Below, in pieces: positions 34,310-45,164 of a stretch of DNA of 64,000 nt. Within the stretch, counting starts at the first letter, position 1. Each line of letters begins with the position of its first letter. Both the position numbers and the translations under genes were made by a program. Below the pieces are notes generated by a model, which was not told the DNA's origin, made no database searches, and saw only the letters and a list, made by a program, of their open reading frames with translations. The DNA is from Primula veris (Eukaryota; Streptophyta; Magnoliopsida; Ericales; Primulaceae). Location of the stretch: NCBI GenBank assembly GCA_963682055.1, contig OY821741.1, forward strand, positions 21,088,711-21,152,710, in the 5' to 3' direction.

Positions 34310-36072
34310 AGTTAAACTCTTTTTGTTGATGACAAAAAGGGGAGAAAGTTTTGTAAAGAATTTTTCTCAAATAGGGAAGAATTAAAGTTCAATTTATTGA
34401 ATGGGTAATCATTAAAATGGTTCCCATTTTCAGAGGGAGAAAAATTATAACTCATGTACGTTTCTCAAAAACATATTTACTCCTTTTTACGAAGGAAACT
34501 ATGTTAAAATTTTCTGAAATACGAAGATCACATTTAGGGGGAGCTTTCAAAAGCGGTCATAATAATTGAAAACTTTTCATTTTTACTTTGATTTAAATGT
34601 TTCGAAAATATATTTCTGAACTAAAAATGTTTTAAACAAGACTTATATAATTGTGTTGGTTCTTTAACTATTTCTATCTTCAAGAACACAACAATATTAA
34701 TTCAAAAAGTTTTTAAAATCCAAGTCTTTATCTACGTAGAAGTATTTATATTTCACCACAACGATCTTGTGTAGACCAAAATTCTATACAGTCATCATAA
34801 AACATGGGGAGATTGTTGAACCAATATTCAATTCTACGATATTGAATTATATTTTGATGATAACAAAATGGAATTTTAGGTACACAACAAGTGTCATAGT
34901 ACAATTAACTACAATTGTATGAAATTGTCCACATCTGAACAGACAATCTCAACCGATTAGAATTGATTCCAACCGGTTAGATACAGTGTTATGGAAAGTC
35001 CATTTACGATTTTTTGAAGTCTAGAAAATGTATTCAAATTATTTCCAAATGAAAAGAGAAAGTTGGAGATATTCTAGAGGAAGAGAAGAGTATTGAAGTG
35101 AAGATTATACTCATTTAGGAGAAAAGATATGCGAGATATTTGAATTTCAAGATGTCTGACTGTTGGATCAAATCTACACAATCGAACCGATTAGAATATT
35201 TTCAAACAAAGTTCTAATACACTGAATTTTGGAATTCAAATGAAATGCCCTAGCAACGACTACTATCCACTCCACCACTATAAATAGACCTCAAGACTTC
35301 AGAAAAATCACACCACACTGCCACTAACTCAAATATAAAGGTCTTGGTACCATATTTCAATCGAAGGCAAAGCCCTACCAGTTTCATTACTGACCGTCGA
35401 CGTCAATCCTTCAAACTAAGCCCCACAACTCTCAAAGACCAGAAGCTTATTCATATTTTATTGTGAGAAGAGAGTTTATAGTTTGTGAGATTTTATTGTA
35501 AACACTTTTGTTGTTTAGAGTGTGTGTGATCTAGCATGTTTAAACCATCGATCATATCGATAGATTGGTTTCAAACAAGGTTGTTTTTTAGATTGTTGAT
35601 TGTACAACTTGTGTAAACTTTCAAGTGGTAAAACTTGTTTGGATCATAGATCCAAGTATCACTTTAAGACTAAAGTTTTCGATTGCTTTATCCGTCATGG
35701 AAAAGTGATTGTTTGAGTAGGTTTGTCCTTAACGAGAAGCGAGATCATAGGTAGCTCTATCCTTCAGGAAAAGTGTTGGAAAGGGTAGCTCTATCCTAAA
35801 CGAAGTGTGTTTGTAAAGGGTTTACTTCCGTATAGGAAGTACGTGCTAATATAAAAATCTCTAGGTTTCACTGGACTTGGGGATTCGACGTAGTCTCACA
35901 CCGAGACAAATCAGGATAAATCGCTTTGTCAAGTATCTTCTTACGTTACTCCTCACTTATCAAGTTAAATTTATTATTATATCTATCGAACAACTTGATA
36001 TTTATATGTCTCGTTATTGTTGTACTTAAATTTGTATATTGATTTAGAGGTGACTAATATCGGAAGCAAACA
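34310..36072 (+). mobile_element. SIRE-like copia 3' end and LTR
   Basis: A SIRE-type 3' untranslated segment (TTTTTGTTGATGACAAAAAG near 34319) leads to the polypurine tract ACATGGGGAGAT (34802-34813) and the LTR start TGTTGAACC at 34814. A TATA box CTATAAATAG lies at 35278-35287. ACCGGTT-type motifs occur near 34971. The right end (about 36072, ...GCAAACA) is a guess. No coding sequence remains. An STR (CA, TA, GA) at 34158-34196 lies just to the left. Confidence 0.65.
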
Positions 36073-36540
36073 ATCAAGATCATACTCCCGGTGACGTAAT
36101 CTGTTATGGATAGCTGGATAGTACAAAACAAACAAGTTGAATTAACCTTTTGGTTAACATATTCACTTTTTGAAGGGTGGACAAATTAGTGTGAATCTAA
36201 AGTTGTTGATAACGTAGATGGGTGATAGTTGTTATAATTATAATTGTGTTGATTATTTGTGCATAAACTAATAAGTAGTACATATTTATGTATTATATCT
36301 ATTCTGTTGCACTTACATTGCATTCACCGACACTTAAATTCACACCTAAATCAACACACAATCTCAAATCTCTATATATTTCAGCATAAAGACTAATCTT
36401 CCCCTATATATATATAGTTTTTGTTTACATAATAAATACAACCAAAGCCACTGATTTTATAATTTAAGGAAAAGTTGTTAAAAATCAGTCAAAACTATTC
36501 AACCTCCCAGGTTTGCCATCAGGTCTAACAGGTTGTATAA
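36073..36540. other. Spacer, nothing recognised
   Basis: AT-rich DNA between the SIRE-like LTR and the flanking duplication. No gene seen. Confidence 0.4.
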
Positions 36541-36935
36541 TTATTTGTATAATTAAAATTGAGTTCATAGATTAATCGTATCATCAAAATATGATAATTA
36601 ATCTTATGGAGTTTACAATAAGAAGGAAAAGACAAAGGGGCACGTTTACCTACTGGTGAACAAAAGTGGATCACCAAGGACTTTGCTCTCATAAAATTGG
36701 TTTATAAAAACACCAAGTTATGGTAGGAACAAGAATTTGAAACCCATAACTGGTAGTTTTCCAGACTACAATGAACAATTTAATAATGTTTAAAAACATC
36801 TAATATAAGATTGTTAGACATACATTCAGGTACGATGACACTCGTAGCTGCATGTAATTTTTTTCTATGTTTGTGCAAGAGTTACACTTTATAGGAGTTT
36901 TTTTTTCCGAATACGAGATTATTTAAGCTTATATA
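36541..36935. repeat. Flanking duplication, empty copy (partner 31411-34150)
   Basis: Uninterrupted version of the sequence split by the chromovirus insertion. The insertion point corresponds to GGACTTTGCTC near 36678-36688, with a single copy of the target. Confidence 0.8.
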
Positions 36936-37199
36936 TATATATAACTATAAAAAAACTTCCCTTTCTCACAAATCCCCGTTCATAACCTAAACAAAACCGG
37001 CTTACGTGTGTTTTTGTATAACAATGAACTTTATATTACTACATAAATTCGATTGTCAATTTATTATATTCATTCAATTACTGTTTTAAATTTTAAAACT
37101 AAATAAATTATTTGTCTGGTATCATATTGTCAATACGTGTCGCACACGCAACGCGTGTGCAACGATTAGTAGTATTTATATAGACACACACTATAGGGA

Positions 37200-37429
37200 G
37201 ATGATCCATACAAACATTAATATTATCTAAAATTTTGGATTCATTTCCATGAATATATTCACTTATACTGTCCAACCGTAATGTGTTGTCACCTAAATAT
37301 GGAAATAAGTTGGGTATAAATAGAAGGGTTTCCACCAGAACCAAGAAGTCCAATTGCCCTTACTTATTCCCCAAGAAAGTTTTGTGTGACAAATTTAGAA
37401 CTTATTTCCTTAAAATAATGGGGACATTA
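37200..37429 (-). repeat. Inverted-repeat left arm, outer part
   Basis: Reverse complement of about 45403-45610. On the minus strand a decayed copy of the orphan frame is readable (FIPNLFPYLGDNTLRL, SEYIHGNESKILDN). The arm continues at 44843-45030 on the other side of the copia element. Confidence 0.85.
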
Positions 37430-37667
37430 TATCAGTTGGATTCAATATCCCTCATTGTGAGAGGTACTCTTATTGTATAGAAATTGTAGAGATATACAAG
37501 GCTGATTTTCAGCGATTACAAAAACTAAATCTAGGCCAATTTCTTGTAACTGTACAGTGAGTTAAAGCTAATTTTATCTAAATAATGAAGCTAACAATTA
37601 TTGTACTAATTACAATATATTTACAGCTAATAAAAATACATGATTTATGCCTTAATATCCGCTGTCA
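37430..37667 (-). repeat. 3' LTR of complete copia (238 bp)
   Basis: On the plus strand TATCAGTTGGATTC to GCTGTCA, so the element reads TGACAGC...CTGATA. The right-hand end is a slightly non-canonical ATA in place of CA. The adjoining TCCCCCCTCAA (37668-37678) is the polypurine tract on the minus strand. Confidence 0.88.
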
Positions 37668-37693
37668 TCCCCCCTCAAATTGATGCCGGTCGA

Positions 37694-39225
37694 TCAAAAA
37701 GCATCAATTTGCCCACAAGAAACTGACGGGCATTGTCGTGTCATAACCTTGGTAAATATATCAGCTGTTTGGAGAGTATTGGAAATATGAGGAAGAGAAA
37801 TAATGCGAGGGTCCAAGGCTTCGCGAATATGATGACAATGCGGCTCAATATGCTTAGTGCGTTCATGGTAAACAGGATTTGAAGCAATCTGATTAGCACT
37901 AGTGTTATCGGCATGGAGTGAAGTAGGATTTGGCTGAGAGAAACCGAGCTCTACTAGAAGTCCACAAAGCCAGACAATCTCTGAACAAGCAGCAGACATA
38001 GCACGATATTCAGATTCAGATGAAGACTTAGAAACACGAGCTTGCTTCTTACTCTTCCAAGAGATCAAGGAATCGCCAAGAAACACGCACGAGCCCGTTA
38101 CTGATCGTCGGGTGTCCTCACATCCAGCCCAATCAACGTCACTATAGGCAACCAAATGAAGAGGGGAACCAGCAGGAAAAAACAATCCACGGCCAGGTGC
38201 CCCACGAAAGTACCGAATGATACGACGAACAGCAGCTAAATGTAAATGACGGGGTTGTTGCATGAATTGACTTACTTGCTGGACAGCAAAGGAAATATCA
38301 GGCTGCGTAATAGTCAAATAGTTCAAGCTTCCCACTAACTGTCGATAGACACTAGGATCAGAAATGAGGTCACCCTCATCTCGAAGATATTTTGTGTTAA
38401 CTTCTAGAGGAGTATCCACATGAGAGGCATCTTGAAGGCCGGCTAATTTAAGAAAATCATGTGTGTATTTATGTTGATTTAAAAATATACCCGAAGAATC
38501 CGAATGAACTTCCAAACCCAAGAAGTAAGTAAGAGGACCAAGGTCCTTCATATAGAATGAGGCATAAAGATGTTGATGCAAATGAGCAATTAAGCAGAAT
38601 CTAGCCCAGTAATAACAATATCGTCAACATAAACTAGGAGAAGAACAAAACCGGTAGACGTCTTACAAAGAAACAACAATGAGTCATATTTGCTCTGCTT
38701 AAACGAAAATTGCAGCAAGGTAGATCGAAATTTATCAAACCAAGCTCGAGGAACTTGTTTCAACCCATAAAGCGAGCGTTTCAACTTACAAACATCCAAA
38801 GAAGATGATGAAGGCACGCCATGTGGTATAGCCATATAAATCTCTTCTTTGAGATCACCATGAAGAAATGCATTTTTACCATCCATTTGATGAAGTGACC
38901 AGCCTTGTGAAGCAGCAATCGAGATACTCATACGAACCGTAGTCATTTTAGCAACCGGAGCAAAAGTCTCTTCATAATTAACCCCATACTCTTGTTTGTT
39001 ACCGAGAGCAACCAGTCGTGCCTTATAACAATCTAGAGTACCATCAGAACGAAGCTTGATTGAATAGACCCATTTACAACTAATGGCTTTAACATTAGTT
39101 GGACAAGGAAAAATATCCCAAGTGTTATTGTCCTCAAGAGCTTGAAGTTCTTCTTTCATAGCCTTACACCAGTAATCATATTTAGTAGCTTTAGAATAAC
39201 ATGAAGGAATATGAACATCGGTCAA
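37694..39225 (-). pseudogene. copia reverse transcriptase and RNase H
   Basis: RT begins near 39225 and reads CKWVYSIKLRSDGTLDCYKA, YEETFAPVAKMTTVR, SLHQMDGKNAFLHGDLKEEI and the catalytic LLLVYVDDIVITG near 38610. A stop with frame change at 38582-38589 separates it from the second half, which continues SFYMKDLGPLTYFLGLEV and then RNase H. RNase H has YSDVDWAG, SKSSSESEYRA and LHADNTSANQIA, giving the expected D-E-D catalytic set, and ends with the usual FTKVM segment. Apart from the one break it is 500 codons of good copia sequence. It would copy element RNA into DNA. Confidence 0.92.
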
Positions 39226-40790
39226 AGTAGTATGAAGAGATGATGAGGAATTCCATAACGAACAGGTGGGCGGCTAATTCTCGAAGAGCGTCGAATAGGC
39301 ATATCTGGGAGCTCATTTTCCATAGAAGAAATAGTTTAAACATTCTCACATGTCGAATCAGGCTCAAATATCGGGTCGGTCTCAGGAGTCGGGTCGGGCT
39401 CAGGAAGCTACAAAGTTGGACGTCGTCGTGTATAAACAAATCCAGGCTTAAATTTTTCAGAGGTAGTTTTTACCTTGTCAAAAATAGGAAGAAACAGTAA
39501 TTCTGGTGACGATTCAACAAGAGTTGAAAAGAAAATTTGATTTTCAAAGAAAACAACATGACGAGAAATATTAAATTTTTTAGGACATGGATCATAGCAA
39601 ACATAACCTTTGTGTGAAACACTATATCCCATAAAAGCACATTTAACAGATTGAGCAGAAATTTTATGATGCTCATGAGGTGGCAAATGAACAAAACAAA
39701 CACAACCGAAAGTATGCATGTCAATATAGCTGGGATGCTTATGATACAGACGATAATAGAGAGATTCAAAATTCAAGATGCTCGAAGGCAAACGATTAAT
39801 TAGGTTAACTGCTATACTTAAGGCTTCCACCAAGAATTTAAGGGGAACAAAATATTCAAGTAATAAAGTTCGACAAACATCTAATAAGTGACGATTCTTT
39901 CGTTCAGCAACACCATTTTGTTGCGGTGTATAAGGACAAGAGCATTGGGAAACAATTCCCTTCTTATGAAGAAAATCATGAAATTCATGAGACATATATT
40001 CGCCACCGGAATCTGATCTGAGCACTTTAATTTAAAAAAAAACTGAGTCTCCACATAAGCGACAAATGTTTTAAAGACAGTAAATACCTCAGATTTAGAA
40101 TGAAGAAAATAAATCCAAGTGTTCTTACTATAATCATCAATGAACGTTACAAAGTACTTATAATTGGAATGGGATTTAACAGGAGCAATGCCCCACACGT
40201 TCCTATGAATCAAATCAAAACAATTTTCAGCACGACTACCATGTGAAGGAAAAGAAAGAGACTTGCTTTTACCTAATTTACTAGAGGAAAACTGCTCTTT
40301 ATTACCCAATAAACCAGAATTTATTAAATGAGATAAGACCATAGAATTTGGATGGCCTAAACGTTTATGCCATACTTCACTGTTTTGTTTTACAGCAATA
40401 CTAGCCAAAGAAATAAAATTAGGAATAGGAAAGTGCAAAGGAAATAAACTTCCAACTTTAGGCCCCTTCGCTAGTATCTTCCCCGACACCTGATACTGCA
40501 CAACACAACCATCACGGGAAAATCGAACATCACAGTTATTATCAACCAATTGTTCTACTGAAATGAGATTAGTAGAAAGTTGAGGAGATACAAGTACATC
40601 TTTAACTGAATCATTAATGTCCCCAAAAGGATGGATGGGTAATTCACTACCATTAGCAATCTGAATGTTTCCATAATATTTTTCAACATTGCCAACTGTA
40701 TCACATGAATTGGTCATGTGATTGGATGCGCCCGAATCAACTAGCCAAGATAAAGATTGTAGGGTGCGCTTACCTTGAAGTCCTAAGGCT
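39226..40790 (-). pseudogene. copia protease and integrase
   Basis: Protease: LSWLVDSGASNHMT near 40760, with an intact D-S-G. The GAG-pre-integrase segment SEVWHKRLGHPNSMVLSHL lies near 40380. Integrase: first Asp in FDLIHRNVWG, then VTFIDDYSKNTWIYF near 40160; after a frameshift at a poly-A/T run (40031-40041) the second Asp is in LRSDSGGEY and the Glu in NGVAERKNRHLLDV (near 39920). The C-terminal part continues to 39408, and the Pro-rich linker to RT lies at 39400-39230 with stops. The catalytic D-D-E residues are all present. Confidence 0.9.
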
Positions 40791-41715
40791 GAAAAAGCTA
40801 TGAAAATCATTTTCTGAACCATTTCTGGAGTAATAGTTTGACCAACAACAACTTGATTTGCAACAACAGCCTGATTAACTTGACGATTTTGAGGACGAGT
40901 AGGACATTCTTTGATAATATGACTAGGCTTTTTATAGTAGCTGTAAATTTTCTTTGCACAGTAAGCAGCAATATGTCCGTATTCCTTACAGCTAAAGTAT
41001 TGAACTTTTCGCATGTCTCTCCCCTTACTTTTCCCATGAGCAGCAGCGTAGGCAATTGCATTATCATGCAGTTTATTTTGTTGGAGAATAGTTTGTGTTG
41101 CAAGACGTTGCTCTTCACAGAGCAATTATTTCAAACACACATCCAAAGAAGGAGAGGGATCGCGATTCATCAGATTGGAGCGGGTTGCCTCAAATTCAGG
41201 TTGCAGTTTCATCAAAAACTTGTCTCGTTTGCTTTGTTCATGCACTTTTTGAACAACAGCCAAAGATTCTGTCGGTACATCGACATAAATTATGTCAACG
41301 TCTTCTGCCCATAAGTTTTGAAATTCTGAGAAATAGTCCTTAATGGAGAGATTGCCCTGAGAGAACGTAGCAATCTCGTACTCTTTTTGAAAACGTGCAG
41401 CAGAATTGGGAACAAGTGAGATTGGGAACCAGTGACTGATCAATTGATCCCAAAATCCAAGTCTTTAGCTGTTTTATATCGCCCGAGATTGGGAACAAGT
41501 GACTGATCAATTGATCCCAAAATCCAAGTCATGACTCTAGCATCTTTGACTTTCCACTAAGATAATTTAGTAGCGTCAGTAGGAGCTGAATCACTACCAT
41601 CGATGTGACCCCATAGCTCTTTTCCCATGACAAATAACCGAAACTGAAATTCCTAGATAGAATAATTTCTACCCTTGAAATGCACTCCAAAAGTATCCAT
41701 GTTACTAGCTGACAT
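40791..41715 (-). pseudogene. copia gag, broken
   Basis: ATG at 41715 starts MSASNMDTFGVHFKGRNYS. WGHIDGSDSAPTDATKL and VMTWILGSIDQSLVPN follow, typical copia gag blocks. After a short duplication the frame recovers as RFQKEYEIATFSQGNLSIKD (41390). The zinc knuckles near 41000-40900 are damaged: the first lacks its first Cys (YFSCKEYGHIAAYC) and the second lacks two (YSYYKKPSHIIKEC). A stop lies at about 41126. Confidence 0.88.
41418..41530. repeat. 46-bp direct repeat within copia gag
   Basis: GAGATTGGGAAC-AGTGACTG...CCAAGTC occurs at 41418-41463 and 41485-41530 with 21 bp between. It replaces the normal gag text after YKTAKD and adds a frame change. Confidence 0.9.
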
Positions 41716-41799
41716 GATACTGGTAACTCACAAAAAAAATTCCAAAACCAAGATTTCAGACTCACAAATAGACACTTTAATTTTATTTTATTTAACAAA

Positions 41800-44060
41800 T
41801 AATGCCCAATAGATATCACTTTTGAACTTATATTATTTCTATCTACCTTCATAAGTTCATATTCCCTATAGCTACCACTTTTTAATTATTTAATTTATTT
41901 ACCAAAACACCCTACACATATTTCATAAAAAATGGAAAAAAAAACACATAAAATTTTATAAAATGCAAAAAATCTCAAAATAAATGAAAGAAAAATCACA
42001 AAAAATCACAAAAAATGAAAAAATAAAAATAAAAATCACAAAGAAAATAAAAAAATGAAAAAAAAAATAAAACAATTATAAAAAATGAAAAAAATGAAAA
42101 AAATCACAAAATATTATAAAACATGAAAAAAATCACATAAATTTTAAAAAATAAAAAAAAATCACAAAATATTATAAAAATATAAAAAATATAAAAAAAA
42201 AAATCACAAAGAAAATAAAAAAATCACAAAAAAATTATAAAAAATCACAAAATCACAAAAAATCACAAAATTTAAAAAAAATCACAAAATTTTAAAAAAA
42301 ATCACAAAATTTTAAAAAAATTACAAAAAAAATAAAATATTTTTTAAAAATGAAATAAATCACAAAGAAATTATAAAAATATAAAAAAATAAAAAATTTT
42401 ATGAAAAATCACAAAAATCACAAAAAATTATGAAAAAAATGAAAAAAATCACAAAAAAATCACTTTTATTGAACTTTATGCACTTTCGACTGTACTATAT
42501 GCACTTTCGATTGAACCAAATGCACTTTTAGCTGAACTATATACATTTTTAGCTGAACCAGATGCACTTTTAGTTGAACCAGATGCACTTTTAGTTGAAC
42601 CAGATGCAGATTTTACAGAATTTTTATTGAACTAGATGCACTTTTGTCTGAACCATATGCACTTTCAGCTAAAACAGATACACTTTTAGCTGAACCATAT
42701 GCACTTTCAGCTGAACCATATGCACTTTCAGTTGTACCAGAAGCACTTTTAGTTGAATCAGATGCATTTTTAACAGAACTATATGCACTTTCGACTGTAC
42801 TATATTCATTTTCGACTACACTATATGCACTTTTGACTTAACTATATGTAGTTTCCACTAAATTAGATGCATTTTAAGCTGAACCAGATGTACTTTCAGT
42901 TGAACCAGATGCACTTTTAGCTGAACTATATGCATACTCACTTTTATTGATCTATATTTACTTTCGACTGAATTGTATGCACTTTCAACGGAACTAGATG
43001 TACTTTCAGCTGAATTGAATGCAATTTCGACTCAAATTTATGCCTTTTTGACTAACTATATACAATTTCGACTGAACTATATGCACTTTTATTGAACTAT
43101 ATACGCTTTTGTCTGAATTATATGTATTTTTGACTGAACTAGATGCACTTTCAGCTCATTTAGATTAAAAAAGGCACATTTATCATGGAAAAACCATTTT
43201 TTTGTATAAAAAAAAATCACTTTTCGGTATAAAAAGTGTTGTATTGAAAAAAATAAAATATATTTTTTGTAATTTTTTAAAAAGTTTATGATTTTTTCAT
43301 TTCTTTATAATTCTTTTTTTTGTGATTTTTTTTCATTTTTTATAATTTTTATAATTTTTTGTGATTTTTTTATTTTATTTTATAATGTTTTGTGATTTTT
43401 TGTGATTTTTGTGATTTATTTTCTTTTTTTTTTATTTTTTATATAATTTTTTATAATTTTTTGTGATTTTTTATAAGTTTTGTCATTTTTTATATTTTTT
43501 TTTGATTTTTCGGTATAAAAAGTGTTATATCGACAAAAAAAATTATATATTTTTTTTGTAATTTTTTAAAAAGTTTGTGCTTTTTTTCATTTTTTTTTTA
43601 TTTTTGTAATTTTTTAAATTTTTTATAATTTTTATAATTTTTTTGTGATTTTTGTATTTTTTAATAATTTTTTGTGATTTTTGGTGATTTTTTTTATTTT
43701 TTTTTATTTTTTTTTTATTTTTTTTTTATTTTTTTTGATTTTTATTATTTTTATAAATTTTTATGATTTTTTATGATTTTTTTCATTTTTTTTTTATAAT
43801 TTTTTGTTTTTTTTTTTGTTTTTTTTTTTATATTTTTTGTGATTTTTTTCATTTATATAATTTTTTTGTGTTTTTTTTATTTTGTTGTAATTTAAAACTA
43901 TTTTTTTGGGTTTGTAGAAAAATAAAATATATATATTACATTTTGGTTTGTATAACAATTTAGTAAATAAACTAAATAATTAAAAAGTGCTTCTTACGAG
44001 AAATGTGAATTTATTAAGATATATAGGAGAAATATAAGTTATTATGAGTTATTTATAGGA
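41800..44060. mobile_element. Foldback-like AT-rich structure in copia leader
   Basis: The left arm (about 41825-42465) is dominated by AAAATCACAAAA-type sequence and the right arm (about 43170-44040) by its complement, TTTTGTGATTTT. The outer ends also pair: CACTTTTTAATTATTTAATTTATTTACC at 41877-41904 against the reverse complement of about 43960-43990, with weaker pairing beyond. The middle is a 21-bp minisatellite. Two units starting CGGTATAAAAAGTGTT lie 286 bp apart at 43225 and 43511. No transposase. Exact ends and target duplication could not be fixed. Confidence 0.65.
42465..43165. repeat. 21-bp minisatellite, roughly 33 units
   Basis: The unit is approximately ATGCACTTTTAGTTGAACCAG with many variants; a few units are shorter or longer. 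Because 21 is divisible by three, one frame on the plus strand (42644-42841) reads as a seven-residue repeat of EPYALSA type. There is no start context or promoter to suggest it is a gene. Confidence 0.9.
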
Positions 44061-44082
44061 AATTAACCCTTTATTTAATTAT

Positions 44083-44095
44083 GGCTCTCGTACCA
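44083..44095 (-). promoter_or_regulatory. PBS of complete copia, degenerate
   Basis: The minus strand reads TGGTACGAGAGCC, against the initiator tRNA-Met site TGGTATCAGAGCC. It directly adjoins the 5' LTR end. Confidence 0.8.
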
Positions 44096-44263
44096 TATCA
44101 ATTGGATTCAATATCACTCATTGTGAGAGGTGCTCTTATTATATAGAAATCGTAGAGATATACAAGTCTGATTTTCAGCGATTTTAGAAACTAAATCTAG
44201 GCTAATTTCTTATAACCGTACGAGTTAAAGCTAATTGTATCTAAATATGGAAACTATAATTAT

Positions 44264-44763
44264 CAGTGTTTTAAATAGCGTTATCGCTATCGTAGCGTTT
44301 TTTCGAGAGAAACGCTAAAAGCGCTAATAGCGTTGCTATATAGCGCTTTGCGGTGTATTTTTTTTGCCTAAATATGCACTAAACTTTAGAATATATAACA
44401 AAAAAAAAATAAAAAAATATAGTTATATTAGATTGTAATAAAAAAAAAATCAAAAAAAAAATTGTTGTTGGTGAGTTTCGAACCCAGGTCTGCTGGAAAT
44501 AACAGCACAATCTTAACCATTTGGACTGCAGACACTTTTATGAAAATTGCACAATATATATTTATTATTTAAATCCGCTGTTTTTTTTTTAACTCGCTAT
44601 TTACGCTTTTGGTCCAGAATTTCGCGCTTTTTGCGCTTTTGGTCCCCTATAGCGTGATTTTAGCGCAATTCCACCCAAAATCGTGATTTTTCGTTGCGTT
44701 TTTTACCAAAAAAGCGCTATTTCGCGCTACGTAGCGCTACGTAGCGTGAATTTTAAAACAGAG
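44264..44763. mobile_element. hAT-like MITE (500 bp)
   Basis: Ends CAGTGTTTTAAAT and, inverted, CTCTGTTTTAAAA. The perfect 8-bp target duplication ATAATTAT is at 44256-44263 and 44764-44771. The 3' LTR of the host copia has the uninterrupted sequence. The sub-terminal regions are packed with TAGCGCT/CTACGTAGCG palindromes. A tRNA-like segment lies inside. Confidence 0.88.
44471..44532 (-). ncRNA. tRNA-like segment with Pol III box remnants
   Basis: The minus strand reads CAGTCCAAATGGTTAAG, resembling an A box with D-arm, then 30 bases later CTGGGTTCGAAACTC, resembling a B box (GGTTCGANNCC, one change). The arrangement is that of a Leu/Ser-type tRNA or tRNA-derived SINE head. The acceptor stem and anticodon arm do not fold convincingly, so this is not a functional tRNA gene. 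Confidence 0.4.
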
Positions 44764-44842
44764 ATAATTATTGTACTAATTACAATATATTTACAGCTAA
44801 TAAAGATACATGATTTATGCCTTAATATCCACTGTCACATTA

Positions 44843-45030
44843 TTCCCGGTAGAGGTAATTTATTTATTTTTTATATTTTAACATTCCTTTTCTCGTCGAT
44901 GTACTTTTTAGTCGTTCAGTTGCAATTTTCCCCCCCTACAAGATTCTTCTTCCTTCCTTTACTCCAGTTTCCGATATAATGTTTTTCAAGTTCCTCAATG
45001 GTGGAGGCGATTTGTGGGAAAATAAGCAAT
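44843..45030. repeat. Inverted-repeat left arm, inner part
   Basis: Reverse complement of about 45165-45360. It continues the arm that was split by the copia insertion. A 47-bp segment (CCCCCTACAAGATTCTTCTT...) at 44929-44975 is repeated directly at 45033-45078 in the loop. Confidence 0.8.
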
Positions 45031-45164
45031 TTTTCCCCCTACAAGATTCTTCTTCCTCCCTTTACTCCAGTTTCCGATTTTAGAGAAATGACATGGTCTT
45101 TCTAGGGGAAGAAAGGAAAATTACCCATTGAAGGGACAATGCATAGATGTGATTGCCTAGAACT

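Larger units (their letters stand above)
37430..44837 (-). mobile_element. Complete Ty1/copia element with TSD
   Basis: Both LTRs (37430-37667 and 44096-44837), polypurine tract, PBS, gag, protease, integrase, RT and RNase H are present in copia order on the minus strand. The target duplication is CATTA (37425-37429 and 44838-44842). The LTRs differ at about 20 of 235 positions once a MITE in the 5' LTR is removed. The 5' leader is expanded by about 2.2 kb of foldback-like DNA. The polyprotein has a handful of frameshifts or stops. Confidence 0.93.
44096..44837 (-). repeat. 5' LTR of complete copia, split by MITE
   Basis: TATCAATTGGATTC to ACTGTCA, 742 bp including a 500-bp MITE and its 8-bp duplication; 234 bp without them, against 238 bp for the partner. 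Confidence 0.9.

Noticed and set aside
40838..41314. 158-codon plus-strand open frame
   Set aside because: Antisense to copia gag and zinc-knuckle region, which has clear homology on the minus strand.
42465..43165. Possible CRISPR-like array (short regular repeats)
   Set aside because: Units are contiguous 21-bp repeats without unique spacers, inside a plant retroelement.
43763..43963. Phe-rich open frame in the T-rich arm
   Set aside because: Pure low-complexity T-rich DNA; no coding signal.
44471..44532. Functional tRNA gene
   Set aside because: Only box-like motifs are present; no acceptor stem, and it lies inside a MITE.
37430..44837. Autonomous, active copia element
   Set aside because: Complete in structure, but gag, integrase and RT frames are broken, the PBS is altered and the LTRs differ at about 20 positions.
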